A stretch of DNA of 64,000 bases from Apium graveolens. Taxonomy: Eukaryota; Streptophyta; Magnoliopsida; Apiales; Apiaceae. The position numbers and the translations under genes were made by a program. The DNA lies in contig NW_027417703.1 in assembly GCF_009905375.1 (NCBI RefSeq), positions 124,001 through 188,000 on the forward strand, in the 5' to 3' direction. The notes under the pieces are model-generated. The model saw nothing but the letters and a program-made list of their open reading frames with translations. It had not been told where the DNA came from and did not search any database. Shown piece after piece: positions 14,341 through 25,644 of the stretch. How positions within the stretch are numbered: position 1 is the stretch's first letter; the number at the start of each line of letters is the position of its first letter.

Positions 14341-14570
14341 AATCAATTGGAGTATCATCTGAAACACCTCTAACATATCATAGTATACGTTGTATCTTTA
14401 AAAGTAAGGTATTTTAAAAATTTGGGCAGCATTTCCTCTATATTACTGACTACTAGTCGGACTCAAGCCAACACCAACAATCAACCAACAATCATATCAA
14501 CCCATCAACATCAACCAAACCACGAACAAGTATACTAACCATCTTCCACCACTCCACTCCAGAGTTCACA
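14341..14570 (-). mobile_element. Gypsy LTR-like fragment
   Basis: The stretch with GGGCAGCATTTCCTC followed by Asn/Thr-like CAACCAACA repeats resembles 5326-5430 inside the LTR at 3669-7017. It looks like a short piece of a related LTR joined directly to the gag remnant, implying an internal deletion of leader and capsid. It is cut at about 14571 by the long-inverted-repeat element. Confidence 0.4.
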
Positions 14571-17375
14571 ATATTTTTATTATTTCAAACAAATCTTAAT
14601 AAATTTGGTGTTGAAGAATTAATTACTAATAATAAAATCATCACTTTGAAATAGGATTGACCTATTATATTTTTGATGTGATATAATATTATAAATTTCT
14701 AGTTCATCTAAATAATTAAGAAACAACATCTTATTTTCAAAAAAGTATCACATGATCTTGGCCGGTGCTTAGTTATTACTTATTAGGATTTGAGTGAGCG
14801 TGAAATCAAATTTTTCTGAAAATATTTAGCGCCTTGTCCCTTTCAAAAAAAATTTAAAAGAAAAAGATTCTTTTCCTTTTTTTAATATTTTAGCATCTCC
14901 AAACTTAAATATATAATCATATAACATATATGAGTAAGGTACCTGCTTGAGGAGTTAAGGAGTTAGCTTAAGGATTTTAAGATTTAAATTTAAGGTAAAA
15001 GGTTTTAACAGAGATTCAAAAGATTTTGAAATTTATGTGTTCAAAAGATAGTAATGTAGTTCTTGGATTTGAGCTTGATTGTAAAAAATTACATTTTAAA
15101 AAAAATTGTTAAAATATTTATTATTGGTAAGATAGTATATATAGTTGACTAATCTCAATGTTAATATTATGAGTTAAATCTAATCCAATTTATTTGAAAT
15201 AGAAGTTTTAATTTGTGTTCCAAATTAACTACCCTATTTTTAACATATTCATAAAAAACTCTGTTATTTAATTTATATTAATTTCTATAATTTAATTTTT
15301 ATGAATTATTTTTAACACATATATTAAAACTTATTATGGTTAAGAAAGCAAAAACTTTGCATTGGAGTTTCATGTAAGATAATATACTTGTTAACAACCT
15401 TTTTACATAACAATAATAAAAGCATATTCACTTTTAATACATATTATACTTATTAGAGGTTTGTTAAATATGTTCTTATTATAAGTTTAGTATGATAATT
15501 GAAAATCTTTTAAGCATATAAATTTCAAAATCAACAACTGTCACAATATATGCCATAAAGATTTTGAGCTTACCAATTAGTCTTACAAATTATTATTTGC
15601 AATATATTAAAAATGTGTTTTATATTATTTCTAATGAGATGGAAACAACTTTTGATGGAAAAACGTTAATGGATGGGTAGTTAATAAAGAAGAAAATTTT
15701 ATTTTTTTATCAAGACAACATCATAATGTTAGATGGTTAAAAATTCATTTTCACCAACTCCCTTTATTAAGAACCCCCAAACATTAGTTTCAAACCATAA
15801 CTTATAGTATTACTTAGATAAATTATTTTGGAATATTTACTTAATAAGTTTAAATTTTTTTATTTATTTTATGATTTACAATTTCTTTCAATGATAAAAA
15901 AATAATCATTGTGTTGAGCAGTTAATATTTCTACTCTAAATAGTTAATATTTCTACTCCAATTAGTAATTATTCTTGGACCATATATCAATTTGGTCCAT
16001 TTGTTAAATTGTAAAACCCTTTTCATCCTCCAATATGTTTTATAACTTTGCAAAATAGTTAATATATATTTTAAGAAAATATTAAAGATATATATGACCA
16101 AAAATGGAGGCTTATATTATTTTAAAATCTAAAACTCTAGAAATTATATCCCTAAGATATAGATATATAAAATTGGTAAAGTTAACATATGTCACAGTTT
16201 TGGTGGGGAGTTTACTATATTTTAGACTATTGTGGGAAAAAATTACTTGTGTTAACAATTAGTATTGTTTTTAATAGTGTCAAAATAAGTTTAGATGTTC
16301 TCCATTTGTTATTCACTTTTAGTTAAGATCTAAATATTTGGGTTGATGGGTAAATAATTTTTTTTCAAAATGCTCATGAAGGTTCAAATTTAACCTTAGC
16401 CATCATTTGTATTCTTATAGTATTATTAACAAAGTACAATTCTAAAAATTATAAAGACATTTTACATAGATTTATATATCAAGAGTTTAAGAATATAAGA
16501 GAACAAATATTACTAACCTTTTAATAATAATTATTTGTGAAATAAAAAGACAAGCTTATTTGTTTTTTCTCATCATCTTCATCACCTAGGAGGAAGCTTA
16601 AATAAGGTCTTCACTCAAACCAGTTTTCCACAAGAAACTAGTGTTTTAATTGACCAAACAATCTCTTTCTAAAATTTTTAGGAAGACCATTATAGTTATT
16701 TTCAATGTGTTTGGCTATTGCAATACAACTCCATCTTTGAATGCTTCTCATGGAGGAAATTGCATCATTAATCATCTACATTAGAAAAAAATAAAATTTA
16801 GATCCATACATACTGCAATATATTAATACTCATATATCACTTAAGAAATATATATAAAAACCTGTTCATAAGGAGGATGGTGGGGAATATAGGCATTCCG
16901 TTGAGCATTACTATGGCTGAAAATATAGGCATTTGGTTCAGCGTTCATCATGAGAGTCATGGGGGGAGGATATTTGAATCTCTGTTGAAACCTTTTACCT
17001 TAAATCTAAATCTTAAAACCCTTAAGCTAACTCCTCAACTCCTCAAGCAAGTACCTTAGTGATATATGTTGAATGATTATATATTTAAGTTGGGAGATGC
17101 TAAAATATTAAAAAAAGGAAAATAATCTTTTGGGTTTAAAATTTTTGCAATGGAGCCATTATTTGGGGATAAATATTTTCAGAAAAATTTGATTTCACGC
17201 TCACTCAAATCCTAATAAGTAATAACTAAGCATGCTCCAAGATCATGTGTTACTTTTTTTAAAATAAGATGTTGTTCATTATTTAATTTCAAAGTGATGA
17301 TTGTATTATTAGTAATTAATTATTCAACTCCAAATTTATTAAGATTTGTTCGAAATAATAAAAATATTTTAACTT
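14571..17375. mobile_element. Long-inverted-repeat transposon-like unit, copy A
   Basis: The left arm 14571-15030 is the inverted complement of 16980-17375 (landmarks TAGCATCTCCAAACTTAAATA, GATTTGAGTGAGCGTGAAATC and AACATCTTATTTT, with their complements on the right). The arms are therefore about 400-460 bp long. The body holds a histone H15 fragment on the minus strand beside the right arm and an unassigned conserved stretch at 15560-15790. No transposase is visible. Very long terminal repeats plus a captured gene resemble Pack-MULEs, while the AGCATCTCC inner motif recalls Harbinger-like MITEs. I could not find a convincing target duplication, so the class is undecided. Confidence 0.7.
16582..16980 (-). 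pseudogene. Linker histone H15 domain fragment, copy A
   Basis: On the minus strand, exon 1 (16980 to 16862) encodes an Asn/Pro-rich tail ending NAYIPHHPPYEQ. An intron follows, and exon 2 (16775 to 16582) reads MINDAISSMRSIQRWSC, IAIAKHIENNYNGLP and KNFRKRLFGQLK. A 1-nt deletion then breaks the frame before the GKLV/KLPP region, which is still recognisable at nucleotide level. This is the best preserved N-terminal half of the domain in the window, with donor and acceptor dinucleotides intact. Confidence 0.72.
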
Positions 17376-19784
17376 ATACCAAAAAATAATTTTTATTTAT
17401 ATTAAAAATATTTGTGATATAAAAGTTTTAGAACAAATATGATACAAGGTCATAAGTACTATATAAGACACATTATGATCAAAATTATCAAGTCACTTAT
17501 GATTTACATTATACTTTTGAAGATATTAAAAAATAATGTGATTTCATACATATTAATGATTGTAATGTAATTCTTGGATTTCAGCTTGGTTGTAAAAAAA
17601 TATATTTTTATAAAAAAATTTAAAAACTATATATTATTGGTAAGATAGTATATATAGTTGACTAATCTCAATGTTAATATTATGAGTTAAATCTAATCCA
17701 ATTTATTTGAAATAGAAGTTTTAATTTTTGTTTCAAATTAACTACGCTATTTTTAACATATTCATAAAAAACTCTGTTATTTAATTTATATTAATTTCTA
17801 TACTTTAATTTTTATGAATTATTTTTAACACATATATTAAAACTCATTGAGCTAAGGAAAGCAAAAACTTTGCATTGGAGTTTCATGTAAGATAATATAC
17901 TTGTTAACAACCTTTTTACATAACAATAATAAAAGCATATTTACTTTTAATACATATTATACTTATTAGAGGTTTGTTAAATATGTGCTTATTATAAGTT
18001 TAGTATGACAATTGAAAATCTTTTAAGAACATAAATTTCAAAATCAAGGACAGTCATAATATATGTCATAAAGATTTTGAGCTTACCAATTAGTCTTACA
18101 AATTATTATTTGCAATATATTAAAAATGTGTTTTATATTATTTCTAATGGGATGGAAACAACTTTTGATGGTAAAAACCTTAATGGATGTGTAGTTAATA
18201 AAGAAGTAAATTTTATTTTTTTATCAAGACAACATCATAATGTTAGATGGTTAAAAATTCATTTTCACCAACTCCCTTTAAGAACCCCAAACATTAGTTT
18301 CAAAGCCTAACTTATAGTATTACTTAGATTAATTATTTTGAAATATCTACTTAATATGTTGATTTTTTTTATTTATTTTATGATTTACTATTTCTTTCAA
18401 TTATAAAAAAATAATTATTGTGTTGAGCAGTTAATAAATCTACTCAAAATAGTTAATATTTGTACTCCAATTAGTAATTATTCTTGGACCATATATCAAT
18501 TTGGTCCATTTGTTAAATTATAAAACCCTTTTCATATATGTTTTATAACTTTGCAAAGTAGTTAATATATATTTTAAGAAAATATTAAAGATATATATGA
18601 CTAAAAATGGAGGTTCATGTTATTTTAAAATCTAAAACTCTAGAAATTATATCCCTAAGATATCGATATATATGAAATTGGTAAAATTAACATATGTCAC
18701 AGTTTTTGTGGGAAGTTTACTTTACTATATATTAGACTATTGTGGGACAAAATTACTGGTGTTAACAATTAGTATCATTTTTAATAGTGTCAAAATAATT
18801 TTAGATGTTCTCCATTTGTTATTCACTTTTACTTAAGATTTAAATATTTGGGTTGATGGGTTGAAAATAATTTTTGTTCAAAATGTTCATGAAGGTTCAA
18901 ATTTAACCTTAGCCATCAGTTGTATTCTTATAGTATTATTAACAAAGTACAATTATAAAAATTATAAAGAAATTTTACATAGATTAATATATCAAGGGTT
19001 TTAGAACATAAGCAGAAAAGAGAACCAATTTTGCTAACCTTTTAGTAATAATTATTTGTGAAATAAAAATACAAGCTTATTTATTTTTTCTCATCATCTT
19101 CATCACCTAGGAAGAAGCTTAAATGAGTTCTTCACTTAACTAGTCTTGCACAAGAAACTAGTGGTTATAATTGACCAAACAATAAAAAAATAAAAGTTAC
19201 ATCCATACATACTGCAATATATTAATACTCATATCACTTAAGAAATATATATAAAAACCTGTTCATAAGGAGGATGGCGGGGAATATAGGCATTTGATTT
19301 AGCGTTCATCATGAAAGCCATGGCTGGAGGATATTTGAATTAAAACCTTTTACCTTAAATCTAAATCTTAAAACCCTTAAGCTAACTCCTCAACTCCTAC
19401 CTTAGTGATATATGTTGAATGATTATATATTTAAGTTAGGAGATGCTAAAATATTAAAAAAAGGAAAATAATCTTTTGCTTTTAAAATTTTTGTAAGGGA
19501 GCCATTATTTGGCGCTAAATATTTTGAAGAAAATTTGATTTCACGCTCACTCAAATCCTAATAAGTAATAACTAAGCAGGCGCCAAGATCATGTGTTACT
19601 TTTTTTAAAATAAGATGTTGTTTCTTAATTATTTGGATGAACTCCAAATTTATAATATTATAGCACATCAAAAATATAATAAGTCAATCCTATTTCAAAG
19701 TGATGATTGTATTATTAGTAATTAATTGTTTAAATCCAAATTTATTAAGATTTGTTTGAAATAATAAAAATATTTTAATCTTAT
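17376..19784. mobile_element. Long-inverted-repeat unit, copy B (tandem)
   Basis: Copy B repeats copy A in direct orientation from about 17560 (TTCTTGGATTTCAGCTTGG versus 15060) to 19784, with point changes and small indels. Its left arm is absent: 17376-17560 instead carries sequence shared with the region after copy B (19785-19970). Its right arm is 19340-19784. The repeating period is about 2.41 kb. This looks like tandem duplication by unequal exchange rather than independent insertion. Confidence 0.75.
19080..19330 (-). pseudogene. Linker histone H15 fragment, copy B (internally deleted)
   Basis: The minus strand retains exon 1 (ending IPRHPPYEQ, with the donor at about 19259) and the 3' end of exon 2 (KLPP-equivalent nucleotides near 19110). 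The N-terminal half of exon 2 has been lost, leaving an A-rich junction near 19180. It is a decayed derivative of the copy at 16582-16980. Confidence 0.6.
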
Positions 19785-21433
19785 ACCAAAAAATAATTAT
19801 TATTTATATTAAAAATATTTATGATATAAAAGGTTTAGAACAAATATGATAGAAGGTCATAAGTACTACACAAGACACATTATGATCAAAATTATCAAGT
19901 CACTTAAGATTTACAATATACTTTTAAAAATATTAAAAAATAATGTGATTTCATACATATTAATGATTGTAATGTAGTTCTTGGATTTGAGCTTGGTTAT
20001 AAAAAATTACATTTTTAAAAAAATTGTTAAAAATATTTATTATTGGTAAGATAATATATATAGTTGACTAATCTCAATGTTAATATTATGAGTTAAATCT
20101 AGTCTAATTTATTTGAAATAGAAGTTTTAATTTGTGTTTCAAATTAACTACCGTATTCTTAACATATTCATAAAAAAACTCTGTTATTTAATTTATATTA
20201 ATTTCTATACATTAATTTTTATGAATTATTTTTAACACATATATTAAAACTCATTGTGGTAAGGAAAGCAAAAACTTTGCATTGGAGTTTCATGTAAGAT
20301 AATATACTAGTTAACAACCTTTTTATATAACAATAATAAAAGCATAATAACTTTTAATATATATTATACTTATTAGAGGTTTGTTAAATATGTGCTTATT
20401 ATAAGTTTAGTATGACAATTGAAAATCTTTTAAGCACATAAATTTCAAAATCAAGGACGGTCATAATATATGCCATAAAGATTTTGAGCTTACCAATTAG
20501 TCTTATAAATTATTGTTTGCAATATATTAAAAATGTGTTTTATATTATTTCTAATGGGATGGAAACAACTTTTGATGGTAAAACCCTTAATGGATGGGTA
20601 GTTAATAAAGAAGGAAATTTAATTTTTTTATCAAGACAATATCATAATGTTATATGGTTAAAAATTCATTTTCACCAACTCCCTTTATTAAGAACCCCAA
20701 ACATTAGCTTCTAGCCCTAACTTATAGTATTACTTAGATAAATTATTTTAAAAATAAAAAAATAATTATTGTGTTGAGCAGTTAATATTTCTACTCTAAG
20801 TAGTTAATATTTCTACTCCAATTAGTAATTATTCTTGGACCATATATCAATTTGGTCCATTTGTTAAATTGTAAAATCCTTTTCATCCTCCAATATGTTT
20901 TATAACTTTGCAAAATAGTTAATATATATTTTAAGAAAATATTAAAGATACATATGACCAAAAATGGAGGCTTATATTATTTTAAAATCTAAAACTCTAG
21001 AAATTATATCCCTAAGATATAGATATATGAAACTGGTAAAGTTAACATATGTCACAGTTTTTCGAGGGAGTTTACTTTACTCTATTTTACACTATTGTGG
21101 GACAAAATTACTTGGTGTTAACAATTAGTATAGTTTTTAATAGTGTCAAAATAAGTTTAGATGTTCTCCATTTGTTATTCACTTTTAGTTAAGATCTAAA
21201 TATTTGGGTTGATGGGTTGAAAATAATTTTTGTTCAAAATGCTCATGAAGGTTCAAATTTAACCTTACCCATGATTTGTATTCTTATATTATTATTAAGA
21301 AAGTACAATTCTAAAAATTATAAAGAAATTTTACATAGATTAATATATCAAGAGTTTGAGAACATAAACAGTAAAGAGAACAAATATTACTAACCTTTTA
21401 GTAATAATTATTTGTGAAATAAAAATACAAGCT
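19785..21433. mobile_element. Long-inverted-repeat unit, copy C (truncated)
   Basis: Copy C continues the tandem series in the same orientation but stops at 21433, before the histone part, where a copia fragment begins. It lacks about 60 bp near 20750 relative to A and B. At its end is a complex junction with locally copied filler sequence, described in the findings. Confidence 0.75.
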
Positions 21434-23353
21434 TTGGAGTGTGTGAACAAATATTACTAACCTATCGCTAGGCCATTTTGTTGTGGAGTGTGTGGACATG
21501 AAAAACGTTGTTGAATTCCTAAAGAGTTGCAATATTTAGTGAATTCATGATTAACATACTCAGTTCCTTTATCACTTTGGAGGAATTTAATGTTCATGCC
21601 AAAAAGAGTCTTGATTTTTGTAACCAATTTCTTAAAGTGAGTGAGCACTTCATTTTTCCCATGCATTGAGTATATCCAGTAATAGAGAGAAAATTCATCG
21701 GTAAAGAGTACATAATATTTAAAACCACAAGTAGAGGAAGTGGATGAAGACCATACATCACTATGAACAATATAAAAGGGAGAATTAGCAAAGGACCCAT
21801 TATTTTAAAAAGGTAATCTATGAGATTTGCCAAGGGCACATTCACTACAAAAGATGGGAAAAGAAGTTTTAGATCCGATCGTAGAGATTAAACGAGATGA
21901 TACATTATATGATGGGTGACCAAGACGGTTGTGCCAGATGGAGGAATGTATGGCAGCTAGAGCTTGTGGACTAGAAGATGCGTGAGATAATTGAAGTGGA
22001 TATAACCCATCTTTACAAGTACCCTAAAATAATAGACGACCAGAATGTAAGCAATATATTTGATAAAAATCAGGGGCAAAGAGAAATATGACATGATTAT
22101 CTTTGGTAAATGAGTAACTCATATTAATTTTTTACGAAAAGTTGGAACATGAATGACATTTGGCAACGAGTACTGAGAAAAGCCTAAGGAAATTAGTAGG
22201 TAACCAGTATGAGAAACGGACATTGAGTCCTCATAACCCTTTTACACATTATGTGGCCCACCGTATTCTCTAGTATTGTTAACATGCATGGTTGTCATAT
22301 GATACGTCGCCCCTGTATCCGGATAAGAATTTGAATCAGCTGTAAAATGAGCTCATGCGAGTGGTGCAACTGTAGTTGGACCTATGAACTTGTGGGGACA
22401 TTGTTATTGTTCATGCTGGTTTGTGTGACAATTAGAACACCATGTTGGAATGCGTCTGAGAATTCCATCTAATTGTTTAGGGCGAGCAGCCCAACTTGAG
22501 GATGAGTTAGGTCGAAAAGCATGATTTGGTGGTATGAATTGTTGCGGAGGAAAGTTATTTTGTGATGGCTGGAAATTGCGTCCTAAATTGTATCTCTTGG
22601 ATCTATTGAAATTTCGGCCATTGGAATTTTGCCCATTCTGTGAGCGATTGTCACGACGGGCATTGTTGTGAAAAAGAGCCGTCGTTCCCGGAGCATTAAA
22701 GGCAAATATTTGTTCCTGGAGCTCAATAAAAGTAGGAAAAGATGAGTGTTATGAGAGAGCTGTTCTGAGCATAAGGTAGTCTTGTCCAACCCCATAAAGT
22801 GTAGCCAGCACTAGATCTTCATCAGTGACGGGTTTGTTGATGGATTTCAACTGATCAGCGAGTGACTTGGCAAGACGAAGATAATCATCAACTGATTGAG
22901 AGCCTTTATTGAGTTCATGGAGTTGGAGTTTTAGACTAGAAGCCCTAGAGGAAGAATGGTGTGAGAAGTGATTAGCTACACAATCCTAGATTTCTTTAGA
23001 TGTATCAAAGCCAATTGTGAGTTGCGAGACACTTTCAGTTAGAGAAGTTGTGATGTGGCTAATAATTTATTGATCAGCTGTAAACCATTCATCATATTTT
23101 GGGTTAAGGACTTCTGTAACCGGTTCAATTTGAGTGGCAACAGTGGTTATAGTTTCTGATGGTTCTGGTATAGAGCCATTAATTTGTCTCAACCATATCA
23201 AGCAATTGGTTTTGGCGAGTTTAGTGAATTGAGCTAAGTTTTGATAGGGCAAGGAAGTAGAAAGAGGAGCCATGAGATATAGTTAAAAGATAAAGGTAGA
23301 AAAGAAGAAGGGAAGAGTTCAGGATCTTAGTCTTAGACCTAGGCTGCTACCAT
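21434..23353 (-). pseudogene. Ty1/copia element fragment 1, gag to integrase
   Basis: Minus strand. Gag starts at 23273 with MAPLSTSLPYQNLAQF and contains NPKYDEWFTADQ, a conserved N-terminal block of copia gag. A stop follows and gag continues through degraded segments with an NRSQNGQNSNGRN region and a knuckle-like CSNCHTNQH. The protease has YPDTGATYHMT. The GAG-pre-integrase HxxxGHPSYNV..CSECALGKSH and the integrase core HSDVWS and QSDKGTEYVN follow, then PQQNGLA where the catalytic Glu should be near. It ends there at the junction with copy C at 21434-21467. Reverse transcriptase and RNase H are absent. Several stops make it non-functional. Confidence 0.85.
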
Positions 23354-23537
23354 GTATAAATTATTTTTCCTTGTTTTATTTGTTGTACATGTTGTACAAT
23401 ATATAGCTGAGTATTTGCATAATTACAGGAGCGATTTACAACAGTAATAAATCTATATGATTACATAATCAAAACTGATATGTAGCTATATTTAAATTCA
23501 AAACAGATCAAAATTATGATGGCTTGATTGTAGCAAT
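23354..23537 (-). mobile_element. Probable 5' LTR of copia fragment 1
   Basis: A 184-bp stretch starts TG and ends CA on both strands and lies directly upstream (minus strand) of TGGTAGCAGCC, a primer-site-like sequence at 23343-23353. Such short LTRs occur in several copia lineages. No second LTR is present because the element is truncated, so the boundaries are inferred from the TG..CA ends and the primer site only. Confidence 0.55.
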
Positions 23538-24679
23538 GGTTTGAATGATGGGCTAATTTTCTGCAAAAACTTTAATACCTGATTTACCCTTCAGTCTTTG
23601 GGTTATGTATGATGTTGGCAGTCAGAAGAGCCTTTTGATACTTATTCTTACTTCATTTGCATTCAACAATCATTATTTTAGATAGTGCAAAGTATCATGT
23701 TTCGCAAGTGTCTTACAAATACTCTCAAATATCATGCTTAGACTCAACATGCTACTTGAAATTATTCGTCTAACAAGAAGTTTTGGTTCAAAATTTTGTG
23801 ATTTTAAGATCTATAAAATTTTAATATTGCAAAAGGAGTAGCTATTGATATAAGTCTTGTTGGTTGCTTGTGATATTGCACTAAGAGTACACCAAGATTA
23901 CACAAAAGGACTTAAGGTTAAACTATTAAGTACCTTTTGTGTTAGAATTGGTTGTTCTAGGTAATTATTTGTATAAATTAGCGTATGCTACTCTCTACCA
24001 TAAAGAGTTTATCTACGATTTTGTATAAATATGTATATTTGTTTCTTTATTTAGCTCCAATAAGGCAACATATTTATTAGCTATATGTTTTGCACAATCT
24101 AATAGAGTGCTTTATTTATTTCATTTATCTTCAATATTATTATTTACTCAAATTGGATGCTAGAGTTCTTTAGTATTCTGTTTCAAAATATTTTAAGTCA
24201 AAAAGACCTGTGATCTAATATGTATTTTATATAGAACTTAACTGTTTGGATGCTACGATAAATTAATACTTTTTGTACACATGTTGCTGGAAGATTGGAA
24301 CACAGAAGTCAGGTAATGGAGAAGAAAATTGTTGATAAATTTTTGAAGCGGTCATGTTTCCTATGTAAATACTTGCATTGAGATTTTGAACAACTATTCT
24401 CTCACAACATCAATAGTACATTGTTAATCATGATTTAGACACCAGTTTTTCTGAGAGTGTTAGAGATTAGGATATCATTGTATAGACTGCAAGATGTATT
24501 GTTTTCTTAATTTTGCTCTCCTTATTGGATTTTCATATGTTCTATAAGAGACTTCTTGCATGTTGAATAAATATGAGTGAATCTCCTTATGTTTTCCAAT
24601 AGAATCTCACTGACATTTATTTATTTTTACTTTGCATCAAAACATGAATCCTAAGTAGAAAGACATATATATTAAATTG
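23538..24679. other. No recognisable gene; AT-rich spacer
   Basis: No coding frame, repeat or terminal structure was recognised. It precedes HSP90 exon remnants on the same strand and may hold their introns or older degraded sequence. Confidence 0.4.
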
Positions 24680-25323
24680 CTACTGAAAGTTTGTCGAGTG
24701 CAAGGAATACACTCTTCTGGGAGAGGCTTTTTCAGAAAGGTCATGAAGTATGTATATTGTTTTGAACTTCTTTGGTGCATGTATTGTTTCTAGTTGATCA
24801 CATTAATGAAGTTGATGTCACAAACCTAAAATCATACAATAAAATAAATTTTATTGATATTACCACAGAAGACCTTGATCTTGTAACTAGGTAATTTATA
24901 GTACAATTATTGCAATTTTCTTGGATGAACTTCCTCTTTGTAGATACTAAATATATTATTATTTTCTAAATATGAATTCAAAGATAATGTGTGACAAAAA
25001 AAATCATGATTTGGTCAGAGGTGTCGTTGGATAAAGAAGCCGTTAGGTGATAAAGTAAGCAAGGATTAGACCTCTAACCGGGTAAGTACATAACCATGTG
25101 TTCTTGTTTCTAGAAAATTTGGTTGGTCAGCTAACATGGAAAGGCGAACTATTGCTTTAGATTGTGCTTTAATTATTATGATTTATTTTCACACGCTCTC
25201 ATTCCATTCTTAAATTTTTTGTAGGCTGATGAAGGTACAAGCTGTTGGAAGTAGCAGCAACCTGATGACTTTATGAGAAATAATAGAGTCTTTGAGATTA
25301 ATCCTGAACCACCAAAGTCAGTG
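24680..25323 (+). pseudogene. HSP90 (organellar type) gene fragment
   Basis: Several exon pieces with retained introns encode the C-terminal part of the middle domain of HSP90. They are SARNTLFWERLFQKGHEV (24685-24750); EVDVTNLKSYNK and INFIDITTEDLDLVT (24811-24892); WIKKPLGDKVSKD then a stop (25024-25080); KFGWSANMERR (25118-25155); and LMKVQAVGSSSNL, with MRNNRVFEINPE in a shifted frame (25225-25310). The MR-RRVFEINPEHP block favours the chloroplast/mitochondrial HSP90 branch over the cytosolic one. In-frame stops and frameshifts make it a pseudogene. It ends at the first base of a CACTA terminus (25324), so the transposon cut it or arrived beside it. Confidence 0.8.
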
Positions 25324-25643
25324 CACTACAAGAAAAATGCAATCAGACAACGATTAAAAAAATACCGTTGTCTTAAAAAATACAACGGTGTAATGATTTT
25401 ACATAAAAAACAATTGTGTGAGCTTAAGGACAGACAATAGTTATCTATCAGTTCAAAAACTGTTGTCTTTGTTATGCCCTCCCATGGAATCAGACAACAG
25501 TGTGCAAACTAAACTGTTATCTTAGAATACTAAGACAACACGCTAGAACTGTTGTTAAATAATAACCGTTTATAAGATTAAGACAATGGTTTTGCTGCTT
25601 ATGTTGTGTAATTTTGACAAGTGCTTATTCTTACCCTTGTCTC
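25324..25643. mobile_element. CACTA left terminus and subterminal repeats
   Basis: Starts CACTACAAGAAAAATGCAAT, nearly the inverse of the right end of the element finishing at 61962, so both belong to one subfamily. It is followed by ACCGTTGTCTTA / ACAACGG motifs in both orientations to about 25600. No matching right terminus is found downstream; a copia fragment begins at about 25645, so the element is truncated. Confidence 0.82.
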
Positions 25644-25644
25644 G

